From Longitalea arenae (GTDB taxonomy: Bacteria > Bacteroidota > Bacteroidia > Chitinophagales > Chitinophagaceae): DNA of 64,000 nucleotides. A program made the translations under genes and the position numbers. The stretch spans positions 372,001 through 436,000 of the forward strand of contig NZ_JAFFJX010000003.1 of assembly GCF_016924755.1 (NCBI RefSeq), in the 5' to 3' direction. This document shows, one piece after another, positions 27,514-36,383 of this stretch. Each line of letters begins with the position of its first letter. Position 1 is the stretch's first letter. The notes beneath the pieces are model-generated. The model ran no database searches. It saw nothing but the letters and a program-made list of their open reading frames with translations, and was not told the origin of the DNA.

Positions 27514-29199
27514 TTACCAGTCGATCTTGGTAAAGACGATCCCCTGCCGGGGCACTTGCATGTTCATCTTTAATGATCCATTATTTATCGTGGCTTTTGC
27601 GGAGTGCGTTTGTTTCAACTGCCCGGCTTTCTCTAATGCTGTTACCTGCTCGGCTGTTGGCTGTTGCGGCGATCCCATTTTTTTCCATACCTCGTATGAA
27701 TTACTAAATTCCTTATCTATGCGATACTGTTTTATGTTCACCTGTTTAGCTGGAATGCCCTGGCAATTAAGAAGAACAGTGGCCGGCTCGCCGGTAGTGT
27801 CATCGTCATGGTAATTCCAGATCATGGCCGTAGCTGTTCGGCCATCCTTTGCAGCGATGGCGCCAATGTCGCTTGTTTCTTTACGCACCCCCGAATCGCG
27901 AATGCTAAATAAAGGGTACATACGGTCGCTGCTTACCGCCACCCGTTTGCCCGACATCATTCCAAACATCCGGAAAACATTCAGTACCGGTTTATCAACG
28001 CCATTGGTGGCCAGATCACGGAATCCATAGAACCAGGGCTGGTCCTCAAATTCAAATGACCACGACACAGCGCCTAGAAGATTGACCTTAAAATGGTCGG
28101 CCAGTAAATACTTACGCGCAAAGGATGCTGCTGTGTACGAGGAATACATAGTGCCGTTACGATAAGCATTCTCCGGATTGGTAGCCATGCCACAGGCTGC
28201 GCATCCTTCCGGATCAGACTCGCCTATTACGATGGGCAAATGACGCCATTCTTTAAATGAAGCAACGATCTCAAATCCATTGGAGATATCTCGTAACTGG
28301 TTGCTGATCCCCATGCGTACATGATTGTTTACGATCTTCGGCGCGCCCTTCGCATGAAAAGCGATGAAATCGAGCGGGGCGCCAATGGTACCGCTTACGG
28401 CATTGGTATCGCTGATGCAATGCGTTAAAAACTTTTTGAGGAATTCTGCGGCGCCTTTTCCCGATGGCCCGGTCACATGCGGACCACCAATACGCGCTGT
28501 TGGCAAAGCCCGCTTTACAGCATCCGCCGTATAGTCGTATAATTTACAATAATCTTTTACATCCCCTTTCCAGTAACCACCATTCGGTTCATTCCATAAT
28601 TCCCAATACCAGCTTTCCACTTCTTTTTTGCCATACCGGTTTACACAATGTTTTACCCACTCATACACCAGGGCTGCCCATTTTTTGTAATCGGCCGGCG
28701 GGTAAGCCCAACCGGTAAAGATCTTAGTGTAAGGCTGTCCCGGTTGCCAGTCATGTTTGTATGGTTTCGGCTGGGTCGACAATGCTTCCGGCATAAATCC
28801 AATTTGCGCCAATGGCTTCATGCCGCGTTGTATATACGTATCAAATATACTGTCGGTAATGCGCCAGTCGTATACCGGGTTTCCATGGGCATCTTCGGTA
28901 TAAGCATTGGTAGAACCCCATTTCAAAGCAGGTTTTCCATCGCCACTGGTCAATAAATTATGGGCCCGTACATACACCGGTACCGGACTTAATGCGGCGA
29001 GTTCCGACAACAATTTCTTTCCGTCTTTCATGTAAGTATAGTTCGGTTCGTCATAACCGAACCAGGCCCAAATGGGTTTCATGTCACCGGTTTCTTTCCC
29101 AAAATTGATCTGAATATTGGCCCTGTCCTGGGCTACCACAGTTGCGGTAATTACAAGAGAAATGACAAATGCAAATCGTTGTTTAAATGAAGGGCTCAC
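27514..29199 (-). CDS. GH39-family glycoside hydrolase, secreted
   Basis: Family 39 hydrolase of 561 residues with signal peptide FAFVISLVITATVVAQ. The barrel contains acid/base Glu in WELWNEPNGG and the nucleophile Glu in PIVIGESDPEG; a C-terminal beta domain follows (ATAMIWNYHDDD). Family 39 includes beta-xylosidases, iduronidases and arabinosidases; in pectin loci some act on RG-I side chains, so the target here is probably an arabinosyl or galactosyl linkage. The start is GTG: no in-frame ATG lies between the upstream stop and the signal peptide. A 150-base spacer with simple repeats separates it from PL11. Confidence 0.87.
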   Translation of the reverse strand: MSPSFKQRFAFVISLVITATVVAQDRANIQINFGKETGDMKPIWAWFGYDEPNYTYMKDGKKLLSELAALSPVPVYVRAHNLLTSGDGKPALKWGSTNAYTEDAHGNPVYDWRITDSIFDTYIQRGMKPLAQIGFMPEALSTQPKPYKHDWQPGQPYTKIFTGWAYPPADYKKWAALVYEWVKHCVNRYGKKEVESWYWELWNEPNGGYWKGDVKDYCKLYDYTADAVKRALPTARIGGPHVTGPSGKGAAEFLKKFLTHCISDTNAVSGTIGAPLDFIAFHAKGAPKIVNNHVRMGISNQLRDISNGFEIVASFKEWRHLPIVIGESDPEGCAACGMATNPENAYRNGTMYSSYTAASFARKYLLADHFKVNLLGAVSWSFEFEDQPWFYGFRDLATNGVDKPVLNVFRMFGMMSGKRVAVSSDRMYPLFSIRDSGVRKETSDIGAIAAKDGRTATAMIWNYHDDDTTGEPATVLLNCQGIPAKQVNIKQYRIDKEFSNSYEVWKKMGSPQQPTAEQVTALEKAGQLKQTHSAKATINNGSLKMNMQVPRQGIVFTKIDW

Positions 29200-29533
29200 T
29201 TCTTGGTATTTTATGGTTGATGGGAACCGTTAACTTCAGTAAAGTCAACCGCTCCCCATGAGCTTTGCAAGCATTAAAGCTTGTAAAATTAGGGGAAACG
29301 GATTCGGGACTATCCTGCTGTGTCCTGAGGTAAATGCCTCTATAATACTGTTGAAAGAACTGCTTGTAAAGTGATTGTTCCAGGTTACAAGCTTCAGGTT
29401 GCAGGGGTACCGGTTACGGTTTCAGGTTGCCAGCGGCGACCTGAACTCCATGATCACAGCGCCGACCTGGCAATTGAGATCCTGGCATTAAGGCCCTGTA
29501 ACCTGAACCTGCAACTTGCAACGGCTTATTAAA
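29200..29533. other. 334-base spacer between GH43 and GH39
   Basis: No coding frame. It contains GGTTACAG/CAGGTTGC words at about 29376-29430 and again near 29500-29520 in inverted orientation, and may hold the promoter of the GH39-PL11-CE12-GH2-GH105 run; no clear TAnnTTTG seen. Confidence 0.5.
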
Positions 29534-30466
29534 TTATTGCTTCATCAATAACAGCAATTCTTTCTGTTTAATTTGGAAAACCGTTCCATGCCTGATGCCT
29601 TTGGGCATGACCAATTTGTCGGAGATCTCCGTCCAGTTAACGAGGTCGGTGGAACTGATGGCGCCGTACTGGTGCTGGGTGTATTTATCGAAATAAACGA
29701 TCCATTGGTTACCATGTTTCAATACCGTGGGTCCTTCCGCCCAGTACTTGCCGGTGATGGGCGCAGAAGGTGCGCTGTAGCCGCCTGTAAGGCTGACGCT
29801 GGTTGCTATGCGTAGATTCTTTTGAGGCGGATAGCGGGTCTCGTCTTTCAGGAACATTATAAACTTACTTCCGTTTTTCTGAATGGTTGCGTCAATGACA
29901 TTAAAACCCTGGTCGTATAAGATGGCGGCCTTGCTGAAAGACCTGAAGTCTTTGGTGGTTACATAGTACATGCGGTGGTTGTACTTGTTATCGCCGGCGG
30001 AATCGCCTTTGGGAAATCGTCCGGGAATGGTAGTGGCCCAATAGATCATGTATTCTTTTTTAGCGGCGTCGTAAAAGATCTCGGGCGCCCAGCAGTTCAG
30101 GGCGGTTGGCTCATGCTCCATTACCGGAATGGCCTGTTGTTCACTCCAGTGGACCAGGTCTTTGGATGAAGCATAACCAATCGTCTTTTCGTTCCAGCTT
30201 ACCGTCCATACCATATGGAACAGACCATCGCCCCCACGAATAATGCATGGGTCGCGCATCAGTTTGTCTTTTCCCGCAGTGGGCCTTAAAAAGGAGCTAT
30301 CGTTCTTTAATGCCTGCCAGCTAAGGCCATCTTTACTGTAGGCCAGGTGCAGGCCGTCTTCACCATTGCCTTTAAAGTATGAGAAGAGATAAACGGATCT
30401 GTTTTTCTGAGCGCTTACTATCAGGAATTGGGCCAGGAGGAAAAACAGCCAGACGAATGCTTTCAT
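29534..30466 (-). CDS. GH43-family glycoside hydrolase, secreted
   Basis: Five-bladed propeller hydrolase of family 43, 310 residues, signal peptide about 1-20 (ending IVSAQ). Candidate catalytic residues: Asp in MRDPCIIRGG, Asp in NVIDATIQKNG and Glu in WAEGPTVLKHG, the standard Asp-Asp-Glu set. It probably removes arabinofuranosyl or beta-galactosyl units from RG-I side chains; the subfamily was not identified. An in-frame TTG at 30487 is rejected for the ATG at 30466 that starts the signal peptide. It is the first gene of the RG-I run. Confidence 0.85.
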   Translation of the reverse strand: MKAFVWLFFLLAQFLIVSAQKNRSVYLFSYFKGNGEDGLHLAYSKDGLSWQALKNDSSFLRPTAGKDKLMRDPCIIRGGDGLFHMVWTVSWNEKTIGYASSKDLVHWSEQQAIPVMEHEPTALNCWAPEIFYDAAKKEYMIYWATTIPGRFPKGDSAGDNKYNHRMYYVTTKDFRSFSKAAILYDQGFNVIDATIQKNGSKFIMFLKDETRYPPQKNLRIATSVSLTGGYSAPSAPITGKYWAEGPTVLKHGNQWIVYFDKYTQHQYGAISSTDLVNWTEISDKLVMPKGIRHGTVFQIKQKELLLLMKQ

Positions 30467-30646
30467 TATGGGAATCGTTTGGCGCAAGATAGAAAAAAGC
30501 TGTTACATGTTGCAGGTTACAAGTTGCAGGGTTGCTTGATACCAATTGCCGGTTTTCGTAATTTTAGTTCGAGCCTCGCGAATAATGGTTTCAATTACAA
30601 GTTTCAAGGGGCCATTTGCAGCAGAATGTACTCTACATTTTTAAGG

Positions 30647-30946
30647 TCAATTCACGTGTAAGGATATTTCTCTCCCTTTAGGGGGTTGGGGGGCATGCAG
30701 CTTCGTCATGATGCCGGTGATCAGCGATCTTATGCCAATGAGGAGCCCGATCAAGAGCAAGCTCAATACGAAGATGCCGCCGGCAAACTGGAAAGGGCTG
30801 ATATCATACCAGGCAGGAAAGCCAGTGGCGCGCAGGGGTAGTTCGAATACGGCCAAGCCGCGTAATTTAAATTCAATAAAGGCACCGGTGATCAGTAAGG
30901 TGTTGAGGAAAGAAGCTACAATGAAAACAGGCCAGTTCTTTTTCAT
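30647..30946 (-). CDS. Small membrane protein, unknown function
   Basis: Unrecognised 99-residue protein with two clear hydrophobic helices (FIVASFLNTLLITGAF near residue 8 and FAGGIFVLSLLLIGLLIG near residue 54). The last 18 residues (LHAPQPPKGREISLHVN region) are encoded by a GC-rich REP-like element (30671-30693), so the original C-terminus may have been replaced or extended by that repeat. It is 44 bases downstream of a lipoprotein gene on the same strand. Moderate confidence that it is a real gene. Confidence 0.55.
   Translation of the reverse strand: MKKNWPVFIVASFLNTLLITGAFIEFKLRGLAVFELPLRATGFPAWYDISPFQFAGGIFVLSLLLIGLLIGIRSLITGIMTKLHAPQPPKGREISLHVN
30671..30693. repeat. REP-like GC-rich element CTCCCTTTAGGGGGTTGGGGGG
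   Basis: A C-rich/G-rich quasi-palindrome centred on CCCTTTAGGGGG, matching the style of the element at 13811-13832. It overlaps the 3' end of the small membrane ORF. Confidence 0.55.
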
Positions 30947-30990
30947 GGAGGAAAGGTTGTGACAGGTTTACAATTATGGTTAATTAAGGT

Positions 30991-31437
30991 CTACATGTTG
31001 ATGTCGTCGTAATACACCAGGAACCACTTGCCTTCTTTTAATTTAAACCGGCGTTCTACTTTAAAACCACTCTGATCGATCCAGAATTTTTCGGTGACCA
31101 TCGAATCTGTCATTGTAAGGCTATGGCGGCATTCTGTTGTGTCGGGATCCAGGCTAACCGGTGTTTTCAGGAACTCCCAGTTCTTCTTTGACCATTTTGT
31201 ATTCTCGAGGTCATTCACTAATTGTCCATCAATGGGAAAGGGAATTCTGGAAAGCTGAAAGCCCGAGTCGGAATGGAATCTGGTATTGAAACTATCGAAT
31301 GATTCTGCGCCGGGGATCTTGTTGAACGTTGCGATGGCAGGAGGGGCCTGTATAGGCAAAGGCGTTTTTTTCTTATCACTGCTGTTACAGGCAAACAATA
31401 CGCTTACAAACAACGGAAGAAACTGGTAAGGTTTCAT
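30991..31437 (-). CDS. Putative lipoprotein (DUF4348-like)
   Basis: Lipoprotein of 148 residues. The signal peptide ends in a lipobox-like LLF-AC (MKPYQFLPLFVSVLFACNSS, Cys17). The mature part has an ESFDSFNTRFHSDSGFQLSR then IPFPI pattern and a C-terminal KEGKWFLVYYDDINM that recall the DUF4348 family of Bacteroidota; I am not certain of this link. The start is the ATG at 31437; an in-frame start at 31497 would add 20 residues before the signal sequence. The 3' neighbour is a small membrane protein and the 5' neighbour a thioredoxin-fold protein. Confidence 0.65.
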   Translation of the reverse strand: MKPYQFLPLFVSVLFACNSSDKKKTPLPIQAPPAIATFNKIPGAESFDSFNTRFHSDSGFQLSRIPFPIDGQLVNDLENTKWSKKNWEFLKTPVSLDPDTTECRHSLTMTDSMVTEKFWIDQSGFKVERRFKLKEGKWFLVYYDDINM

Positions 31438-31548
31438 AGCGATCAAATTAGGTTTTAAAATAATACCAAACCATCCTGTTGCTTTTTGTAAAACCAAATA
31501 CCGTTCCTTTTCTGTTAATGGGGAAAACTTATTGTTTAACCAGGGAGA

Positions 31549-32022
31549 TCATTTTTGCTGCAGGGCGTTGATCGCGTTCAAAAGCGCTTTCAATTGTTGG
31601 GGGGACAATACACCATTGTACCTGTAGAGCACCTGGTAATCTTTGTTCAGCAGCACCCAGGCCGGAAAGGAAACGCTTTTGTCGCCAGCCAGGGCAAGGG
31701 CCAGTTCATGCAAACCGGTGGATATACCTGTTGCCTTATAGGTATAGGTTTGCCCATGAAAGGCCAGGGGCGCCTTTTCTTCTGCATTGAACTCAGTATA
31801 ATAGAAACTTTGACTGGCAGTTTGAAAATCGCGGTTCTTTTTTAACTGCGCTTTTTGCAGGTGGCAATATTTACACCAATCCGTGGTTAACAACACCAGC
31901 ACGGGCTTTGGCGACAAGCGCATACTGCTGTCCAGTTGTTCGATCGGCAGCATTGCCTCTTGCCCTACACAAAAGGTGGCCGGCAGCAAGAGCATCGATA
32001 TCATCAAAAAGAAGCGCTGCAT
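31549..32022 (-). CDS. Secreted thioredoxin-fold protein with CxxC
   Basis: Thioredoxin-like protein of 157 residues: signal peptide about 1-20 (ending TFCVG), then a thioredoxin core with active site TTDWCKYCHLQK and a cis-Pro strand SFPAWVLLN. It probably acts as a periplasmic disulfide reductase or metal-handling thioredoxin. Its ATG directly abuts the stop of the upstream TonB receptor (TAA then ATG, no gap), so the two are coupled. That receptor has its own CxxC motif in the plug, making a redox or metal-relay partnership plausible (inference). Confidence 0.85.
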   Translation of the reverse strand: MQRFFLMISMLLLPATFCVGQEAMLPIEQLDSSMRLSPKPVLVLLTTDWCKYCHLQKAQLKKNRDFQTASQSFYYTEFNAEEKAPLAFHGQTYTYKATGISTGLHELALALAGDKSVSFPAWVLLNKDYQVLYRYNGVLSPQQLKALLNAINALQQK

Positions 32023-34326
32023 TTATCTGAATAAATTATAACGTGCACCAATAAATCCTCTTATCCCCTGGTTTGGCGCATACACATACGATGGATCGAA
32101 GCTGAGCCCGTAAGGATTTTCAGGAACTGTTGGAATCACCTGTCCATTCGCGTCTCTGATTACCTCTTTATCGAACGGGTCATTTGCCCTGGCAATAATG
32201 AAGGGATTTCCGATATTGGGCGTCCAGTTCAGGAGATTCTTGATGCCGCCATATATTTCAAATCCATTTCCCAGCTTTTTAGTGAGTTGAATGTTCTGGA
32301 TGCTCCACCAGGGAGAATATTCTTTGCGGGGATCGGTTTCGCTTAATAAGGGCAAGCGCATGGGACCATACAGGTTCCCGGTATAATCAATAGTAAGATC
32401 AATGCTCTTAAAAGTATAGCCGATATTCCAGACACCGGTAAACTTTTCAGTAAATAATTGTCTTACTTTTTCACTTCCATCTTTCCGGTAAACATCCATA
32501 ACGGTAGCACCTGCCAGGATCTTCAACCCATTGGCGAACACAATGTCTGCATTTAAAGAAACCCCTTTAGATATAGCATATCCCTGCAGGTTACCATAAA
32601 AGATCGAATCCGGGTTTGAATCGTAATCAGCAATGATCTTATTGGTAAAGTAGGTATAAAAAGCCGTTGCATCGAGTCCTATAAATGTATTACCGGCATA
32701 GATCTTCTTCACAAAATTTATATTCCCGTTCCAGGAAGTTTCGGGTTTCAGGTCCTCTTTAAATACCACGGCTCTTGCCCCGGTAAGGGCTGCATGATCT
32801 TCTGTAAAGACATTGGCCACCCGGTAGCCATTACCGGCGCTCAACCGCAAAATATTATTCTTATTTGCTGAGCTCCATTTGTAATTGATGCGCGGTGTAA
32901 AGATGCTGCCGTGAATGGAGCTGTGATCGTAGCGGATGCCCAGCAACATTTTATTGCTGGCATTCAGCGAGATCTCGTCCTGCACGAAGAGACCCGGCAA
33001 TTTAGTATGGTTAGGTTTGTTTTTGTCGATATCATTCGGATCGGCCGTCGCAGGTGTGTTATCATCATAGTAGGTATAGCGATAGGTCAGGCCTGTTAAA
33101 AGATCATGGCTGCCAATTGTTTTAAACCAGGTGAATTGCCCGAAACCGATATATTGGTCGGCCATAAACGGCGTGTTGCCATATACACTGTTCTGGTTAT
33201 GCCCATTGGCGCTGAACTGGAATAAGATCTTTTCTTTGACCGGCAACTGGTAGGTTCCAAACAGCTCCCACCTGTTCGTATAAATGCTTTCACCATACAC
33301 TTCCTCGCCTCCCCTGTATTTTCTGGACCAGTTCATTTCACCGCCCCAGCGGTCTTCATAAATATACCGGCCGGCGAGTGAGAACAGGCGGTTGTCTTTA
33401 CGGTCGAAACTCCATTTATTGAATACCGATATCCGGTTCTGTAAGGTTACATCGGTAAAGTTATCGTTGTTATTGTCAACAGGATGCTGATAATTATAGT
33501 AATTGACACCCAACAGGGATTGCGTTTTATTACCTGCCTTAAATTTAGCTGCCAGGTCTACATTTGCTTCACCCCAGCTTGTACCAAACAGATCCGCAGC
33601 GATCACCGGTGCACTGGCAGGCTTTTTAGTAATAATGTTGATCAAACCGCCTACAGCTTCACTGCCATATAAGGTAGAAGCCGGTCCCTTTACAATTTCA
33701 ACCCGCTCTACGAGGGACTGCGGAATACCACTTAATCCATATACCGAAGACAAACCACTTACAATGGGCATCCCATCTATAAGCACCATGGTGTATGGCC
33801 CTTCTAAACCATTGATGTGTATATCGCCGGTATTACAGATATTACAATTCAGTTGAGGCCTAACGCCATTCACCGTTTGCAATGCATCAAAAACAGATGG
33901 TACGGGATTGGCTTTAAAGAACCGGGCCGTATATACCTCAACGGGGACCGGACTTTCCAGTTTCGACATTTCCTTCATGGTTCCTGAGACTACTACTTCA
34001 TTCAATGCATTATCCGCTGGCTGCGTTAATACAACATTGTGAAAGATCTCTTTCCTGTCGACCTTAATACTGGTTTTATAAGTTTTGTACCCCAGGAAAC
34101 TCACTTCCATTTGCCAGGTTCCGAATGGCACCTGCTCGAGCCGGAATATACCCATACTATCTGATGCGGCGCCTTTGTTCAATGCAGGAATAACAACCGT
34201 GGCTGCGCCCAACTGCTGCCCCTGGGCGCTCGTGATTTTGCCCGATATGGTGCCCGTTTGCGCTTTCCCCCATAATGCCGATAGTGTAAGTAAGACAACA
34301 AAAAATAATATGTTAAGCTTCATCAT
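32023..34326 (-). CDS. TonB-dependent receptor, probable metal/metallophore uptake
   Basis: Outer-membrane receptor of 767 residues: signal peptide about 1-22, CarboxypepD_reg domain (GTISGKITSAQGQQLGAATV), plug with NEVVVSGTMKEM, MVLIDGMPIVSG and RVEIVKGPASTLYGSEAVGG, then a barrel ending in YNLFR. An unusual pair, Cys161 and Cys164 (LNCNICNTGD), lies in the plug just before the INGLEG loop. The gene is divergent from a DtxR-family repressor, and its promoter contains a palindrome between the -33 and -7 elements, so metal-controlled uptake is likely. Iron, manganese or another divalent metal remain possible. A thioredoxin gene follows with no gap. Confidence 0.88.
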   Translation of the reverse strand: MMKLNILFFVVLLTLSALWGKAQTGTISGKITSAQGQQLGAATVVIPALNKGAASDSMGIFRLEQVPFGTWQMEVSFLGYKTYKTSIKVDRKEIFHNVVLTQPADNALNEVVVSGTMKEMSKLESPVPVEVYTARFFKANPVPSVFDALQTVNGVRPQLNCNICNTGDIHINGLEGPYTMVLIDGMPIVSGLSSVYGLSGIPQSLVERVEIVKGPASTLYGSEAVGGLINIITKKPASAPVIAADLFGTSWGEANVDLAAKFKAGNKTQSLLGVNYYNYQHPVDNNNDNFTDVTLQNRISVFNKWSFDRKDNRLFSLAGRYIYEDRWGGEMNWSRKYRGGEEVYGESIYTNRWELFGTYQLPVKEKILFQFSANGHNQNSVYGNTPFMADQYIGFGQFTWFKTIGSHDLLTGLTYRYTYYDDNTPATADPNDIDKNKPNHTKLPGLFVQDEISLNASNKMLLGIRYDHSSIHGSIFTPRINYKWSSANKNNILRLSAGNGYRVANVFTEDHAALTGARAVVFKEDLKPETSWNGNINFVKKIYAGNTFIGLDATAFYTYFTNKIIADYDSNPDSIFYGNLQGYAISKGVSLNADIVFANGLKILAGATVMDVYRKDGSEKVRQLFTEKFTGVWNIGYTFKSIDLTIDYTGNLYGPMRLPLLSETDPRKEYSPWWSIQNIQLTKKLGNGFEIYGGIKNLLNWTPNIGNPFIIARANDPFDKEVIRDANGQVIPTVPENPYGLSFDPSYVYAPNQGIRGFIGARYNLFR

Positions 34327-34365
34327 GTTGCATCCGTTTATAACAATAGCGCAATTTTCGCACTA

Positions 34366-34397
34366 CAAAAGTAATAAGTTAGATGATTCTAACAAAA
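34366..34397 (-). promoter_or_regulatory. Promoter of the TonB receptor gene
   Basis: On the minus strand, TTTTG (34397-34393) and TACTTTTG (34373-34366) are separated by 19 bases, an excellent match to the Bacteroidota -33 TTTG / -7 TAnnTTTG promoter. Transcription would begin about 33 bases before the receptor ATG. Confidence 0.75.
34378..34393. promoter_or_regulatory. Candidate DtxR-family operator
   Basis: GTTAGA-TGAT-TCTAAC: perfect 6-bp arms with a 4-base centre, lying in the spacer between the -33 and -7 elements of the TonB receptor promoter and 58 bases before the regulator start. A repressor bound here would block the promoter. Confidence 0.65.
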
Positions 34398-34450
34398 TCA
34401 TTTTACTATTCTCATTTTAGAAAGGGCTGATATTTTATTTAATTTGCCAC

Positions 34451-35116
34451 ATGATTTCACAGACGGAGGAAAATTACCTGAAAGCCCTTTGGAATTTGAC
34501 CAGCACTAAGGGAGAAGCCAGCGTTAACGAGTTGAGTAAACAGCTGGATATCAAGATGCCGACTGTAAACAGTATGATGAAACGCCTGGCCGAAAAAGGG
34601 CTGGTTAATTATGAAAGCTACAAACCGCTTAAACTCACCGACAAAGGCAAAAAACTGGCCGCCCTGATCATCAGGAAACACCGGTTAACTGAAATGTACC
34701 TGGTTGAAAAAATGGGTTTTGGCTGGGAAGAGGTACACGACATCGCTGAACAGATAGAACATATCCAGTCCCCTGCTTTTTTTGAAAAAATGGATGAGTT
34801 GCTGGGCTATCCCAAAATAGATCCCCATGGTTCTCCCATACCTGATAAGAACGGTAAAGTAGAAACGGAGCAATATATCAGGTATATCAAACTAAGCGAT
34901 TGTAAAGAAGGCGATACCGTAACTTTTATGGCGGTAAGCCATTCATCTGATGAGCTGCTCAAATTCCTTAACAGCCGCGACCTGGCCCTGGGTTCCAAAA
35001 TAAAAGTGAAGTCGATAGAACCCTTTGATGAAAGTATGACCGTTAGTTATGCCAGCAGGAAAGCAGAGATGCTGAGCAACAAGGTTTGTGATAAATTGCT
35101 GGTAAGGCCTGTCTGA
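34451..35116 (+). CDS. DtxR/MntR-family metal-dependent transcriptional regulator
   Basis: Regulator of 221 residues. Winged helix at about 1-65 (TEENYLKALWNL, VNELSKQLDIKMPTVNSMMK), metal-binding/dimerisation helices at about 66-140 (RKHRLTEMYLVEKMGFGWEE, EVHDIAEQIEH, then a DPHGSPIP block) and a C-terminal SH3/FeoA-like domain (about 150-220). These are DtxR family hallmarks; the metal (Fe or Mn) cannot be told apart by eye. It is divergent from a TonB receptor whose promoter contains a palindrome, which is its most likely target. Confidence 0.92.
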   Translation: MISQTEENYLKALWNLTSTKGEASVNELSKQLDIKMPTVNSMMKRLAEKGLVNYESYKPLKLTDKGKKLAALIIRKHRLTEMYLVEKMGFGWEEVHDIAEQIEHIQSPAFFEKMDELLGYPKIDPHGSPIPDKNGKVETEQYIRYIKLSDCKEGDTVTFMAVSHSSDELLKFLNSRDLALGSKIKVKSIEPFDESMTVSYASRKAEMLSNKVCDKLLVRPV

Positions 35117-35335
35117 CGCAAAACGCGGAACGCGGAACAAAAAACGTAAACGCTGAATCCGCCAAAGGCGGACAGACGCTAAACGCGAAATGCCGGACGC
35201 CGTAAAACGCTGAATCCGCCAAGCGGACAAACGCAAAACGCGGAACGCCGGATGCTGTAAAACGCTCAACGCTTAAAGCTGAATCCGCTGAAACCACAAA
35301 CCACAAACTACAAACCATAAACGATAAACGCTTAA
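35117..35335. repeat. AAACGC / GAATCCGCC short-word repeat block
   Basis: The spacer between two convergent genes is made almost entirely of words such as AAAACGCGGAACGC, CTGAATCCGCC and, near 35290-35330, ACCACAAAC. No terminator T-run is obvious. Confidence 0.65.
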
Positions 35336-36352
35336 CTAAGAACTTAAATCTATTATTTTCTCCCATACCCCCTTAAGAACCGGAATGCCTTTTATTAAAT
35401 TAGTTTGCCGTGTTTGTAATACCCGCTCACCGGGAAAAGAAATGGTCTTGTTGCCATCAGGTGTAGATTGATGATAGTCTGTAATGATCCGTTTCACCAC
35501 CTCTGCTATGGCTGACTGATTACCGAGCTTATTCGTATCAATGGCAATAAACACCTGCGACACGGCCATTTCGCTTTGCTGCTGAGCTATCTCATGCACC
35601 GATAGGCCGCCCGACAAGACCGCCGCCAGTATATCCAGCAACAACGACAAGCCCGCTCCTTTCCAGTAACCGATCGGTAAAGGCCGCCGAGATTCCCTGA
35701 TTGCGCCGGGATCAGTCGTAAGTTGCCCATTAGCGTCAAAACCGCCATATACCGGCAACTGTTCCTTTTTCATGGCGGCCTGCTCCAGAGCCCCAAACGA
35801 ATATTGCGACATGGCCATATCCAGCACGATGGCTTCCTTTTCATAAGGCAATGCCATTACCAGGGGATTATTGCCCAGCCTACTGTCAACAGCGCCCCAG
35901 GCAGGCATCAGGCCTGTGGTGTTGGTCCACCCGATAAATACAAACCCGGCTTTGGCCGCCTGCCAGCCGTAACTACCACCGCGCATCCAGTGGTTGGTAT
36001 TGGCCAATGCCACGCATCCGATGCCATGCTGCCTTGCCAGCTGCATCGCATTATTGGTAGCATGTATGGCATTCAGGGGGCCAGGCCCCAGGCGGCCATC
36101 CCATTGCTGCACCCCACCCATCTGGTGTTTCAGCGCCGGTTCAGCATGAACATTTATATAACCTTTTCGGATATATTCAATAAAACGGGGAAAGCGGTTC
36201 ACGCCATGGGTGTATACACCGTCGATGCTGTTATTGGTAAACAGTTCGGCGCAAACCATCGCTTTGTCGATTGAAAATCCATGTTTGATCAAAATGGCAT
36301 TGAACAGTTGCAACATTTCTGTGGAGGGAATGGTAATGGTTGGGCGCATCAT
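35336..36352 (-). CDS. Ldh2/malate-lactate dehydrogenase family oxidoreductase
   Basis: NAD(P)-dependent dehydrogenase of the MDH2/Ldh2 family (COG2055), 338 residues, not Rossmann-fold; relatives include 2,3-diketo-L-gulonate, ureidoglycolate and L-sulfolactate dehydrogenases. Signatures: DGVYTHGVNRFPRFIEYI, HATNNAMQLARQHGIGCVAL, ANTNHWMRGGSYGWQAA (catalytic His), and GLSLLLDILAAVLSGG. The true start is the ATG at 36352; a GTG at 36400 would place the start in the terminator hairpin. The substrate is unknown; a sugar-derived 2-keto acid would suit this locus. Confidence 0.87.
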   Translation of the reverse strand: MMRPTITIPSTEMLQLFNAILIKHGFSIDKAMVCAELFTNNSIDGVYTHGVNRFPRFIEYIRKGYINVHAEPALKHQMGGVQQWDGRLGPGPLNAIHATNNAMQLARQHGIGCVALANTNHWMRGGSYGWQAAKAGFVFIGWTNTTGLMPAWGAVDSRLGNNPLVMALPYEKEAIVLDMAMSQYSFGALEQAAMKKEQLPVYGGFDANGQLTTDPGAIRESRRPLPIGYWKGAGLSLLLDILAAVLSGGLSVHEIAQQQSEMAVSQVFIAIDTNKLGNQSAIAEVVKRIITDYHQSTPDGNKTISFPGERVLQTRQTNLIKGIPVLKGVWEKIIDLSS

Positions 36353-36383
36353 AGGGGCAAGGTACGAATTGGCTGGCGGTTCT

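Noticed and set aside
35043-35366. Minus-strand frames of about 107 codons between DtxR and Ldh2-type genes
   Set aside because: They translate the AAACGC/GAATCCGCC word repeat; repetitive composition, no family.
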